The notes below the pieces were generated by a model. It did not search any database. It was not told the origin of the DNA and worked only from the letters and a program-made list of their open reading frames with translations. This document shows positions 1 to 9,600 of a stretch of 64,000 nucleotides of DNA, one piece after another (the stretch's first letter is position 1; each line of letters starts with the position of its first letter). The DNA is from Arthrobacter endolithicus (GTDB lineage Bacteria > Actinomycetota > Actinomycetes > Actinomycetales > Micrococcaceae): the NCBI RefSeq assembly GCF_026627425.1, contig NZ_JAPNLH010000018.1:1-64000 (forward strand), written 5' to 3'. Position numbers and translations under genes: made by a program.

Positions 1-166
1 GTCCACTATGTGGTTCCCAACCAACAACCCCCACCCCCAGGGGCGTTGCACGGTCAACGGAACAAACACCACAGCATAACTAAATACTGGTAGTTGTAAC
101 CCACAAAATTTCCCCCACCACACCCCCAAACAACACCCGGGGGGTCGTGGCTGGTGCGGAGGAAGA
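1..166 (+). other. 23S-5S internal transcribed spacer
   Basis: This stretch directly precedes the 5S rRNA and has the low-complexity, C-rich and A-rich character of an actinobacterial 23S-5S spacer. No reading frame with a ribosome binding site is present. The 23S gene itself must end just outside the window. The assignment rests on position, not on alignment. Confidence 0.6.
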
Positions 167-285
167 GTTACGGCGGTCATAGCGTGGGGGAAACGCCCGG
201 TCCCATTCCGAACCCGGAAGCTAAGACCCACAGCGCCGATGGTACTGCACTCGTGAGGGTGTGGGAGAGTAGGACACCGCCGGAC
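167..285 (+). rRNA. rrf: 5S ribosomal RNA
   Basis: The sequence begins GTTACGGCGGTCATAGCG and ends with the complementary CACCGCCGGAC, closing helix I. Inside are the conserved CCCGGTCCCATTCCGAAC and GAAGCTAAG blocks and the GATGGTACTGC loop E segment. The length, about 119 nucleotides, is normal for actinobacterial 5S rRNA. It is the last gene of an rRNA operon read into the window. Confidence 0.97.
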
Positions 286-304
286 AACCATTAAAAAAAG
301 GACT

Positions 305-329
305 AGGCCCCGCACACCGTGCGGGGCCT
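305..329 (+). terminator. rRNA operon terminator
   Basis: An 11-bp perfect stem (AGGCCCCGCAC / GTGCGGGGCCT) with a three-base loop lies 20 bases after the 5S rRNA and is followed by a short CCCTTT. Strong GC stem with a weak T tract is usual for high-GC Gram-positives. Confidence 0.85.
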
Positions 330-443
330 GACCCCTTTAACACCCCCAACACCACAACCCCCGGGCGAGGTGCTGCCCGGCACCGTTTTCCCGGTCGCGC
401 TCCAGCCGGCGCTAAGCCGGCGCCGACATTGCATCGGAGGGAG

Positions 444-1802
444 TCAGGAATCCTCGCCGAGCGTGCCGCCGTCGAGGATTTCCATGGTCGCCGTATCCGC
501 GGTGAGCATGATGGCGGCCTCATCGCGCCGGTGCCGCAGAATCGTGTCCAGATAAGACTGCACAGCCTCTGCCAGCGGCACGTTGCGGTCCTGCCTTTCG
601 GACATGTACCATCGGTGTTCCAACACCTCGTGCACCACTTCCGCCGGTTCGAGTTTGCCGCCCAGTTCCCGTGGGATAGAGCGGACAATTGGCTCGAAGA
701 CGTGGCTGACCCAGGAGTGCGCGCTGATTTCCTCATCCAGGTCCGGAGTGTTGTCCGCGCGGTAGGTGTCCATGTCGTTAAGCAGCCGCCGGGCCTGATT
801 TTCCTGTGCGTCAATGCCCGTCAGGCGCAGCAGCCGGCGTTGGTGGTGTCCGGCGTCGACCACTTTCGGCTGTAACGAGATGGTGGCGCCGTCTGGAGTG
901 GTTTTGATGGTGTACTCGCCGACGTCGAAGCCAAGTTCGTTCAGGCGGCGGATGCGGGCTCCCACCCGCCAGCGCTCACCAAGCTCGAAGGACTCCTTCC
1001 CGGTCAGCTCTCCCCAGAGCCGGCGGTAGCTATCCATGATCAGCTCACTGGTAGCTACCGGATCGACTTTTTCCTCGATGAGGCCGCCCTCCAGCAGATC
1101 CATAAGTTCGCCGGCGATGTTGACCCGTGCGATTTCCAGGTCGTATTCGCGCTGCCCGGTGGAGAGGTCTGGGTACAGTTCGCCGGTCTCGGCATCCACC
1201 AGGTAGGCGGCGAAGGCCCCGGCGTCACGGCGGAAGAGCGTGTTGGACAGTGAGACGTCGCCCCAGTAGAAGCCGATGAGGTGCAGTCGGACCAGCAGTA
1301 GCGCCTGGGCGTCAATCAGGCGGGTCAGGGTGTCCCGGCGCAGCATCTGTGAAAAAAGTGCCCGATACGGAAGTGAGAACTTCAAATGGCGGGTAACCAA
1401 CACCGGGTCCAGGGGGAGGCCGTCGGCAGTGGTGCGCCCGCTAATGACAGCTACCGGTTCGACGCAGGGTACGTCGAGGCGACGCAGCTTGCGGAGCATA
1501 TGGTATTCATGTTTGGCCACATGCTCGCTGGTTTCCTTGATGGCGATGACGGAGCCGCTGAGGTGTGCAAAACGGACCACATGCCGGGAGATGCCGCGGG
1601 GCAGGGCGGCGAGGTTTTCCTCCGGCCAGTGCTCGAGGGCGATGTGCCAGGGGAGGTCCAGGAGCTCAGGTGCCGCCGTTGCCGCCGTGATGCTGAGCGA
1701 GCCAAGAACACCGGGCGGTGGTGCCGGCGGCCGTGGCAGCTTACCCTTTTGGCCAAAGTCCGTGGGCTCATCTGTCCACCGGGCGCCTGCAGAGTCCGTC
1801 AT
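444..1802 (-). CDS. DUF4032 domain protein with a kinase-like N-terminal fold
   Basis: A 452-residue cytoplasmic protein of the actinobacterial DUF4032 family. The N-terminal half looks like a degenerate protein or lipopolysaccharide kinase: a VIAIKE segment near residue 87 resembles the beta-3 lysine, GFYWGDVSLSNTLF near residue 180 resembles a catalytic loop, and LVDAETGEL follows where a DFG-like metal site would sit. The C-terminal half (about 290-450) is the DUF4032 part. The ATG has an AAGGGAGA ribosome binding site 8 bases upstream. It lies downstream of the orphan ATPase gene but is separated by a terminator. The substrate is unknown. Confidence 0.85.
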   Translation of the reverse strand: MTDSAGARWTDEPTDFGQKGKLPRPPAPPPGVLGSLSITAATAAPELLDLPWHIALEHWPEENLAALPRGISRHVVRFAHLSGSVIAIKETSEHVAKHEYHMLRKLRRLDVPCVEPVAVISGRTTADGLPLDPVLVTRHLKFSLPYRALFSQMLRRDTLTRLIDAQALLLVRLHLIGFYWGDVSLSNTLFRRDAGAFAAYLVDAETGELYPDLSTGQREYDLEIARVNIAGELMDLLEGGLIEEKVDPVATSELIMDSYRRLWGELTGKESFELGERWRVGARIRRLNELGFDVGEYTIKTTPDGATISLQPKVVDAGHHQRRLLRLTGIDAQENQARRLLNDMDTYRADNTPDLDEEISAHSWVSHVFEPIVRSIPRELGGKLEPAEVVHEVLEHRWYMSERQDRNVPLAEAVQSYLDTILRHRRDEAAIMLTADTATMEILDGGTLGEDS

Positions 1803-1876
1803 GGGTCAATTCTCCCTTAAGTGGCGGAAACACAGATCAGCGAAACACGGAATAACGCAAAACGCGGAGTGACCGA

Positions 1877-1910
1877 AACGCGGCGGCACCCCGGAGGTTG
1901 CCGCCGCGTT
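1877..1910 (-). terminator. terminator downstream of the orphan ABC ATPase gene
   Basis: A 12-bp inverted repeat (AACGCGGCGGCA / TGCCGCCGCGTT) with a 10-base loop lies just after the ATPase stop codon and is followed by TTTCGG on the minus strand. It separates the ATPase from the DUF4032 gene. Confidence 0.7.
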
Positions 1911-1927
1911 TTCGGTGAGGATCGTGC

Positions 1928-3010
<1,083 letters not shown>

Positions 3011-3163
3011 AGTCATCAATCCCTTCATCGGCAGGTACGTGCCGAACGATCCGTAGTGAATGGTGATTTTTATTCAGTTAGCTGCCGCAATGTGCGCCAC
3101 TTGAGCAGTATGTCATATAAAACGTGACGTGCATCTCAGCGGCACACTCCCGGCTGGATAATC

Positions 3164-3952
3164 TCAGCTGCGGGCGCTGCGCAATCCCAGCACCAGCTCC
3201 AACAGCGGCGCGACGTCATCCGGCGAACCGATGCGAAATTGTGCTGCAGTCTGCCCGGCGCCCACTTTGACGCCGACGTCCTGCGGCCCGAGAACGCCGA
3301 AGCCGTACTCGTCCGTGACGTCGTCGCCGGCGAAGAGCACCGCGGAGGCGTGGACGGCGTCGCGCAGGGTCCGCAGCCCGTCGCCTTTGTCCGCGCGCAC
3401 CACGGAGAGTTCCAGTACGCGCTTGCCCTCACTCACGTAGACGCCGGGTAGGGCGTCCAGTGCAAGGTGCGCTTGTTCGACGGCGGCGGAAGCCGCGGAG
3501 TCCTCGGCCAGCCTGGTGTGCAGCACCACGCCGGCGGGTTTTTCCTCCAGCAAGGTTCCCGGGTGCTGCCCGGCGATGCCCTGGACCAGCGCTCTGGCCC
3601 GTCCGAGCAGCCGTGCCTGGGCCTGGGTCAACGTCAGCGGCCGGGCATCGGGCCCTAGCCAGACTTCCGCGCCGTGGCTGCCGATCAGCAGGGCCTCCGG
3701 CGGCGGGCTGGCGACCGCACGCAGACTGGCCAGTGCGCGCCCGGAGATCAGCGCCGTCGTCGTGCCCGGCAGGTGCGCCAGCGCAGCGAAGGCAGCCGCG
3801 GTTGCCGGCAGTGGGCGCGCGTCGCCGGCCCGCGGGACCAGCGGGGCCATGGTGCCGTCAAAATCCATGGCCACCAGCAGCCGTGGCGTACGGCACAGAC
3901 GTTCGACGGCGGTGCTCAGGTCCGCGGGAAGGCCGGTCGGATCAGCGGTCAT
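3164..3952 (-). CDS. otsB: trehalose-6-phosphate phosphatase
   Basis: Removes phosphate from trehalose 6-phosphate, the second step of the OtsAB pathway. HAD-superfamily protein of 262 residues with motif I DFDGTMAPL (nucleophile and acid aspartates) near residue 29, motif II threonine or serine in ALISGR, the lysine region RADKGDGL, and motif IV GDDVTDEYGF. The ATG at 3952 overlaps the last 11 bases of otsA, so the two are translationally coupled; a longer frame upstream would run far into otsA and is not needed. Confidence 0.93.
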   Translation of the reverse strand: MTADPTGLPADLSTAVERLCRTPRLLVAMDFDGTMAPLVPRAGDARPLPATAAAFAALAHLPGTTTALISGRALASLRAVASPPPEALLIGSHGAEVWLGPDARPLTLTQAQARLLGRARALVQGIAGQHPGTLLEEKPAGVVLHTRLAEDSAASAAVEQAHLALDALPGVYVSEGKRVLELSVVRADKGDGLRTLRDAVHASAVLFAGDDVTDEYGFGVLGPQDVGVKVGAGQTAAQFRIGSPDDVAPLLELVLGLRSARS

Positions 3953-5378
3953 CCCGGACGGCCTTTTCATCCAGCGTGACCAGGAAGTCCTGTGACCAAC
4001 GCTCCACATCATGGTCCAGCACCTGCCGGCGCATTGCGCGCATCCGTCGGCTGGCGGCCACGGGGCTGAGGTTGATGGCGGCCATGATGGTCTCTTTCAG
4101 ACCGTCGATATCATGCGGATTGACCAGCATCGCCTGTCGGAGCTGGTCAGCCGCGCCGGTGAATTCGCTGAGCACCAGCGCGCCGGTGTTGTTGACCCGG
4201 GCGGCAACGTATTCCTTGGCCACCAGGTTCATGCCATCCCGCAGGGCCGTGACGAGCATGACGTCGGCGGCCAGGTAAAGCGCCACCATTTCCTCCACCG
4301 GATAACTGTGATGCAGATACCGCACAGCGGTGTTCTGGATCGTGTCGAACTGCCCGTTGATTCGCCCGACGGTGCCCTCCACCTCTTCGCGCAGCATCCG
4401 GTAGGTTTCCACGCGCTCCCGGCTGGGACTGGCAACCTGGATCATCGAGGCGTCCTCTACCCTGACGTTGCCCTCGTTGAGCAGTTCGCCATACGCCTTG
4501 AGCCTGTGCGTGATGCCCTTGGTATAGTCCAGCCGGTCCACGCCCAGCAGGATGGTTTTGGGATTGCCCAGATCGCTGCGGATCTGCCGCGCGCGTTCAA
4601 TCACGTCCGGGCGGCGGGCCAGCGTCTGGATCTGCTCCACATCGATGGAGATCGGGAAGGCCTCGGCGCGCGCAATATGGCTCATGGCGCCGTCGGGCGT
4701 TGGCACATGCACCTGCTTTTGCTTCACGCTCGCGCCCAGGAAGCGACGGGCCGAGCGCAGGAAATTAGCGGTATCGTTGGGCCGCTGGAAGCCGATTAGA
4801 TCCGCCCCGAGCAGCCCGTCAATTATGGCCCGGCGCCAGGGCAGCTGCGCGAAAATCTCCGGCGGCGGGAACGGGATGTGATTGAAAAAGCCGATCCGCA
4901 GGTCGGGCCGGCTCTGCCGCAGGTACCGCGGCACCAGCTGGAGCTGATAATCCTGCACCCAGACCGTGGCGCCCTGTGCGGCGGAGCGGGCAGCGGCGTC
5001 GGCGAACCGATGGTTAATCCTGCGGTACACGTCCCACCAGGTGCGGTGGAACTCCGGCGGCGCAATGACGTCGTGGTAGAGCGGCCAGAGAGTTGAATTG
5101 GAGAAGCCCTCGTAATATTGCTCAACCTCGTCGCTGCTGAGGGTTACCGGGATCAGCCGCATGCCCTCGTTATCGAAGGGCTCCAGGTCCTCGTCCGGAG
5201 CACCATGCCAGCCCACCCACGCGCCGTCGGCCTTGTTCATCACCGGGGCAAGCGCCGTGACCAGACCGCCCGGCGAACGCCGCCAGCCGCCGTCGCCCTC
5301 CGCTCCCGGAACTCTGTCCACCGGCAGGCGGTTGGACACGACGATGAAATCGAAGTCTCCCCGCGGCGCGTTGTCCAT
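3942..5378 (-). CDS. otsA: alpha,alpha-trehalose-phosphate synthase
   Basis: Joins UDP-glucose (or GDP-glucose) and glucose 6-phosphate into trehalose 6-phosphate. GT20 family, 478 residues from the chosen ATG. Visible motifs are VVSNRLPVDRV at the N terminus, WVQDYQLQLVP, FNHIPFPPPEIF, the nucleotide-sugar motif GVDRLDYTKGI and DGMNLVAKEYVA near the C terminus. The open frame extends to 5609, but that part has no family similarity and would overlap the divergent gene's promoter, so the start MDNAPRGDFDF is chosen. First gene of the otsA-otsB pair; trehalose is a common actinobacterial stress protectant. Confidence 0.94.
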   Translation of the reverse strand: MDNAPRGDFDFIVVSNRLPVDRVPGAEGDGGWRRSPGGLVTALAPVMNKADGAWVGWHGAPDEDLEPFDNEGMRLIPVTLSSDEVEQYYEGFSNSTLWPLYHDVIAPPEFHRTWWDVYRRINHRFADAAARSAAQGATVWVQDYQLQLVPRYLRQSRPDLRIGFFNHIPFPPPEIFAQLPWRRAIIDGLLGADLIGFQRPNDTANFLRSARRFLGASVKQKQVHVPTPDGAMSHIARAEAFPISIDVEQIQTLARRPDVIERARQIRSDLGNPKTILLGVDRLDYTKGITHRLKAYGELLNEGNVRVEDASMIQVASPSRERVETYRMLREEVEGTVGRINGQFDTIQNTAVRYLHHSYPVEEMVALYLAADVMLVTALRDGMNLVAKEYVAARVNNTGALVLSEFTGAADQLRQAMLVNPHDIDGLKETIMAAINLSPVAASRRMRAMRRQVLDHDVERWSQDFLVTLDEKAVRDDR

Positions 5379-5617
5379 CGGCGTGCGCTCACGGATAATC
5401 TGGCTCGGACGTGTTTGAGGATCGGACAACAGTGTCTCCCGCGTTTGTCTGGTGCTTATCAGCCAGCCTATAGGTTCCGGAATCATAGCGCTTTTGGTTC
5501 GCTGGCCGGTCACTGGTCCGGTCATTTGTGCAGGCGTAACCCGGCTCCCCGGTTCGTCCCCTAAAATGGGGGAGTTGCCGCCGCGTGGAACTCCCGCGCC
5601 CACTGACACGAGGAACT

Positions 5618-6514
5618 ATGACCCCGCAGAACGAGCCACGTCCCAGCAAAGCCGAACGAACCGCGCAGGCCCGCGAAGAGGCGCGCCGGATCCGCGAAGC
5701 ACACGCCAAAAAGGAGAAGCGCAATGGCTGGCTGATCCGCGGCGGCGTCCTGCTGGCCGCCGTCATCGTCGTCGCCATTGTGGCCCTGTTGATCGTGCAG
5801 GGGACCAAAAAAGCGCCGGAAACCGCTGCCAGCGGACCAGTCCCCGCCAACGCCAACATCTACGGGGGCGTGGTTCAGGACAAGACTGGCGTGGTGCAGC
5901 ACACGTCACCGGGCCAGGTCGACAAAGCAACCCTGCCGGCCGCACCCTCCGCCGGAGCCAGCGCCGCGGCCACTGATTTGGCCTCCATTGGCATCGCACC
6001 CAGCGCTGCGGGTAAGCCCGTGCAGATCGTTGCCTACGTGGACTTCATCTGCCCCGCGTGCAAACAGTTTGAAACCGCTTACGGCCCTGTGCTTAAGCAA
6101 TGGCAGGACTCGGGGAAGGCGACCGTCGAGTACCGGGCAGCCGGCATCCTGGACCAGTACTCCAGCACCAACTACTCCTCCCGCGCCGCCGCCGCCGCCG
6201 CCTGCGTGGTGGATAAGTCCCCGGACAAATACGCCGCTTTCTTTAGCGCCCTCTACGCCAAGCAGCCCGCCGAAAACAGTGCGGGCCTGAGCAACGACGA
6301 ACTGAAGACGATGGCCAAGGACGTGGGTGCTGCGGATATCGGCAGCTGTGTGGACAACACCACCTTCCGCCCCTACATTCAATACAGCACCCTCGCTGCG
6401 CACGCCCACAACGTCAATGGAACGCCGACCGTATTCGTGGACGGCAAGCAGTACACCGACACGACCGTTGCCTTCAACGCGTTTGCGCAACCGATTATCG
6501 ACGCAAAGAAGTAG
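5618..6514 (+). CDS. membrane-anchored DsbA-like thioredoxin-fold protein
   Basis: A probable extracytoplasmic thiol-disulfide oxidoreductase. The 298-residue protein has a charged, basic N terminus (residues 1-37), one membrane helix (about 40-61), a low-complexity linker and a thioredoxin-fold domain from about 130 whose active site is FICPACKQF (cysteines 145 and 148). NGTPTVFVDG near the C terminus holds the cis-proline characteristic of the fold. AGGA lies just before the ATG at 5618; an in-frame ATG at 5585 lacks a site. Divergent from otsA. Its substrate proteins cannot be told from the sequence. Confidence 0.9.
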   Translation: MTPQNEPRPSKAERTAQAREEARRIREAHAKKEKRNGWLIRGGVLLAAVIVVAIVALLIVQGTKKAPETAASGPVPANANIYGGVVQDKTGVVQHTSPGQVDKATLPAAPSAGASAAATDLASIGIAPSAAGKPVQIVAYVDFICPACKQFETAYGPVLKQWQDSGKATVEYRAAGILDQYSSTNYSSRAAAAAACVVDKSPDKYAAFFSALYAKQPAENSAGLSNDELKTMAKDVGAADIGSCVDNTTFRPYIQYSTLAAHAHNVNGTPTVFVDGKQYTDTTVAFNAFAQPIIDAKK

Positions 6515-6612
6515 TCTCTTCGCTTGGTTCCGGACGGGCCTCGGGGCGGCTGCATTTAGCGATGCGGACGCCCCTGGGCTAGTCTTGTCTAGCTGGCTTT
6601 CGGGCCAGTCAT

Positions 6613-6686
6613 GCCTCCTTAGCTCAGTTGGCCAGAGCACCTGTCTTGTAAACAGGGGGTCGCCGGTTCGAATCCGGCAGGAGGCT
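6613..6686 (+). tRNA. tRNA-Thr (anticodon TGT)
   Basis: The acceptor stem GCCTCCT pairs with AGGAGGC, the anticodon stem CCTGT/ACAGG encloses loop CTTGTAA, and the T arm contains GGTTCGAATCC. Anticodon TGT reads ACA/ACN threonine codons. CCA is not encoded. Confidence 0.97.
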
Positions 6687-6717
6687 CAAGGAACCCGGAA
6701 CGACGGGGTATCGGTGA

Positions 6718-6748
6718 TTGGAATGGCCCCAATGAGGGGCCTTTCCAA
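6718..6748 (+). terminator. putative terminator after tRNA-Thr
   Basis: GGCCCC-AATGA-GGGGCC followed by TTT forms a hairpin, and the flanking TTGGAA/TTCCAA extends the stem across a T-T mismatch. Position 30 bases after the tRNA fits a terminator. Confidence 0.6.
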
Positions 6749-7200
6749 CTTAAGTCTCCACAAACTTCCCACATTGGGCCTCTATAGTCATTAGTTTTCA
6801 TCCTTCTTCGCGGTCGGGGGGAGGCTCTTCCCTTCGGGGTGTGAAGGCATCCACGAGGCCCTGGTATCCAGGGCCTCCTGATGGTCTCAAAAGGAGGGTC
6901 CGGCGCGTCTGTGTGGCCACACAAATCATTCCGGAGCCGGTGGTGTCTGCGGGCACCTTTGCCGTGGCGGACCCGTGACCACAGGACCGGTGGCGTTCTT
7001 CCTGACCGCCCCGATCCGGTCGGGCAACATACTTTTTTGTAGTCTTCTTCACTCCTACCGTTTAGGTAGCCGGCGTGGGCCTCCATGGTGTTGATGTTCT
7101 CCCTGCGCCCCGTCCTCAACGACACCCGGCGCCCCTAACTCCCTGAATCTGCAAGTTTGTGTGGGTGAATGGAACAGCCCCTACCCAAATGTTGGAAAAG
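6749..7200 (+). other. gene-free stretch downstream of tRNA-Thr
   Basis: About 450 bases with no credible coding frame on either strand. Short local inverted repeats are present (for example GGCCCTGGTATCCAGGGCC near 6861-6880), but no integrase, transposase or second tRNA end could be seen. Its position beside a tRNA makes an old integration scar possible; nothing in the sequence proves it. Confidence 0.4.
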
Positions 7201-7213
7201 TCACTACCATTGG

Positions 7214-7225
7214 ATTGTCGACAAT
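7214..7225. promoter_or_regulatory. palindromic operator for the GntR regulator
   Basis: ATTGTCGACAAT is a perfect 12-bp palindrome located 41 bases before the GntR start codon. It matches the TTGT-n-ACAA form typical of FCD-type GntR operators. Autoregulation of the operon by the adjacent regulator is inferred. Confidence 0.65.
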
Positions 7226-7265
7226 CGACACCCGACAGTTGGCGCCTCATGATGAAGGTTGGAAT

Positions 7266-7931
7266 ATGAGCAAGCTGGAGAAGATCTCCCTGAAAGACCG
7301 TCTTGCCACGGAGCTTCGGCGCAAGATTCTCACAGGTGCCCTTCCTCCGCACTCCCGCGTCACTGAGCAGGATCTTGCGGATGAGTACGGCGTGAGCCGC
7401 GCCGTGGTGCGGGAGACCATGCTGGTGCTGGAATTGCAGGGGCTTATAACTTCTGTGCCCTACAAGGGTTCGGTGGTCGCCTCCATCTCCCGCACCGAAG
7501 TGGCCGAACTACTTTTGCCTATTCGAATCCATATCGAGCAGTTTGCGCTCAAACAAGGCATGCCCCTTTTTGATGCGGACACCTTTGAGGCCTTTGACCG
7601 TGTCTTGGCCGAAATGCAACGCGCCATCTATAACAAGGACATCGAAGCCTTCAATGAGGCCGACATGCGTTTCCACGCCATCATTGTGGATGCCTCTCCG
7701 ACCGACTCTGCGCGAAGCATCTGGGATTCCATCCATCCACGGATCAGGATGCACTTCGCACTACAAACCGGGCGCACCGGCGCGCTTCCGGAATTCCTGG
7801 AAGACCACAGACGACTGGTTGACATCTTCCGGACCGGAGACGTCAACGCCAGTGTCGCCGCCATCAAGGCCCACATCATCGAGACGAACGAACCCCATCT
7901 GAGCGTGCTTGACAAATCCGTACAGGCATAA
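7266..7931 (+). CDS. GntR-family (FadR/FCD subgroup) transcriptional regulator
   Basis: A 221-residue DNA-binding repressor or activator. Residues about 6-72 form the winged helix-turn-helix (LADEYGVSRAVVRETMLVLELQG is split by the recognition helix), and about 78-210 form the all-helical FCD ligand domain with the metal/ligand-site pattern D...H in EADMRFHAIIV and the later EDHRRLVD and IKAHI histidines. GAAGG lies upstream of the ATG at 7266; a longer frame from 7161 would include the operator and is rejected. It heads a same-strand operon with a BCCT transporter and two enolase-superfamily enzymes, so the ligand is probably their substrate. Confidence 0.88.
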   Translation: MSKLEKISLKDRLATELRRKILTGALPPHSRVTEQDLADEYGVSRAVVRETMLVLELQGLITSVPYKGSVVASISRTEVAELLLPIRIHIEQFALKQGMPLFDADTFEAFDRVLAEMQRAIYNKDIEAFNEADMRFHAIIVDASPTDSARSIWDSIHPRIRMHFALQTGRTGALPEFLEDHRRLVDIFRTGDVNASVAAIKAHIIETNEPHLSVLDKSVQA

Positions 7932-7969
7932 CCACACGTAGATATCAATGCTCTGCCAAAGGAAACAAC

Positions 7970-9598
7970 GTGATTGAAACCAAGGCCGCCAGCGAGGCGC
8001 CAAAGAAGTACCAAACACCCAGACCAAAAGTGGACAAGGTCCTCGTCGTCGGGGCCATCATCGTCGTCGGGATCGTCGTGGCGGCACTGCTGCTGTGGCC
8101 CAACCAAGCACAGTCCTCCGCAAGCTCCCTCTTCGATGGATCGACCCGTATCTTCGGCGCACCGGTTCAGGTGCTCGGGCTGGGCTGCTTCCTGCTGGCG
8201 GTACTGCTGGCGGTCTCCAAGTTCGGGCGAATCAAACTTGGCGAAGGCAAGCCCGCGTACTCTACATCCAGCTGGCTTTTCATGTTCATTTCCGCGGGCC
8301 TCGGATCGGCCACCATGTACTGGGCCTTCATGGAATGGGCCTACTACTACCAAACGCCCGGGCTCAATATTCAACCGGAATCCCGGGAAGCCCTGGACGT
8401 GAGTATGTCCTACACCTTCTTCCATTGGGGTCCCATCCCGTGGGCCATGTATGTGGTCGCCGGCATCTCGATGGCGTACTACTTCCACGTTCGAAAGGGT
8501 AAGCGCCTTAGCTACTCCGGCAACATAGAGGCAGTGACGAAAAAGGTAAAGGCCGACGGCATCGGCGGGCGCATCATTGACCTGCTGTTTCTTTTTGGCA
8601 CCTTTGGCGGACTGATCCTGACCGTCACCGTGACGGTCAACACCGTCTCTGCCGGGGTCGCCGGACTATTGGGCGTTGAGAACGCTTTCTGGCTCAAGGC
8701 GGCCATCCTGGCCGTGTCTACCGTGGTGTACGGACTGAGTTCCTTCGTCGGCATTGACAAGGGATTGCAGAAACTGGCCAAAACCGCGATCATGGCCGCT
8801 TTCATCTTTGCCGCGGTGGTGTTCCTGATCGGCCCGTCGGAATTCATCATGGACAATGTCGTGAACGCTGCCGGACTGGAGGCTCAGAACTTCCTTCACA
8901 TGAGCCTATTTACCGACCCGAACGGGGGCGGCTCCTTCAGCCGCGACTGGACAGTTTTCTACTGGCTCTACTGGATTTCCTACCTCCCCGGTGTAGCCAT
9001 CTTCATTACCAGGGTCTCCAAGGGACGCACCATCCGGCAGACCGTCCTTGGCCTGATGGTAGGCGGCTGCGCCGGCACCATGTTCTTTTTCGGCATTCTC
9101 TCCAGCTATGCCATCCACCAGATGAACCATGGAACCGTTAACGCTCCACAGATCTTGGCAGGCAAGGGAGGCGACACGGCGGTCGCCGAACTGCTGAACA
9201 CCTTGCCCTTCGGGGGATTCTTCTCCATCGTGTATTTCCTGATCATGCTGGTGTTCCTGGCCTCGCACATGGACGCCACCTCGTTCACTGTTGCCGCGGT
9301 CAGCACCCGGAACCTGCCACACGGGACCGACCCGGCCCGCAGCCTTCGCCTGTTCTGGGTTGTCATGCTGGCTGCCGTTCCGATGGCCATGCTTGCGATC
9401 AACGCCGACCTGGGCACGCTGAAAACGGGCCTGACCCTGACAGCCATCCCCTTCCTTTTCCTGCTGCTGGTCCAAATCTGGGGCCTCATCCGATGGCTCA
9501 GGCAGGATTCGGGCCGCATCGACACGAAAACTGGCCTCCTTCGCCCGGTGAAGCTGGAAGAGGCAGCAGAACCCACAGCTACGGAGGAAACGCGCTGA
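7970..9598 (+). CDS. BCCT-family betaine/carnitine/choline-type transporter
   Basis: A 542-residue integral membrane protein of about 12 helices. The BCCT signature is clear in FYWLYWISYLPGV followed by FITRVSKGRTIRQ, and TM3 carries SAGLGSATMYWAF in the place of the glycine-rich ion/substrate segment. Aromatic residues WAFMEWAYYY are consistent with a quaternary-ammonium box. The TM3 segment differs from the GMGIG form of sodium-coupled BetP, so the coupling ion is open. GTG start with AGGAAAC 3-9 bases upstream. It lies 38 bases after the GntR gene and ends 2 bases before an enolase-family gene. Substrate inferred: a betaine-like or other zwitterionic compound. Confidence 0.9.
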   Translation: MIETKAASEAPKKYQTPRPKVDKVLVVGAIIVVGIVVAALLLWPNQAQSSASSLFDGSTRIFGAPVQVLGLGCFLLAVLLAVSKFGRIKLGEGKPAYSTSSWLFMFISAGLGSATMYWAFMEWAYYYQTPGLNIQPESREALDVSMSYTFFHWGPIPWAMYVVAGISMAYYFHVRKGKRLSYSGNIEAVTKKVKADGIGGRIIDLLFLFGTFGGLILTVTVTVNTVSAGVAGLLGVENAFWLKAAILAVSTVVYGLSSFVGIDKGLQKLAKTAIMAAFIFAAVVFLIGPSEFIMDNVVNAAGLEAQNFLHMSLFTDPNGGGSFSRDWTVFYWLYWISYLPGVAIFITRVSKGRTIRQTVLGLMVGGCAGTMFFFGILSSYAIHQMNHGTVNAPQILAGKGGDTAVAELLNTLPFGGFFSIVYFLIMLVFLASHMDATSFTVAAVSTRNLPHGTDPARSLRLFWVVMLAAVPMAMLAINADLGTLKTGLTLTAIPFLFLLLVQIWGLIRWLRQDSGRIDTKTGLLRPVKLEEAAEPTATEETR

Positions 9599-9600
9599 TC

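Noticed and set aside
6619-7125. Minus-strand open frame of 168 codons ending with EPPAGFEPATPCLQ
   Set aside because: The end is the complement of tRNA-Thr; this is a well-known false protein made by reading through a tRNA gene. No ribosome binding site or domain.
6613-7265. Possible integrated element at tRNA-Thr
   Set aside because: No integrase, no duplicated tRNA 3' end and no repeat pair could be found within the window.
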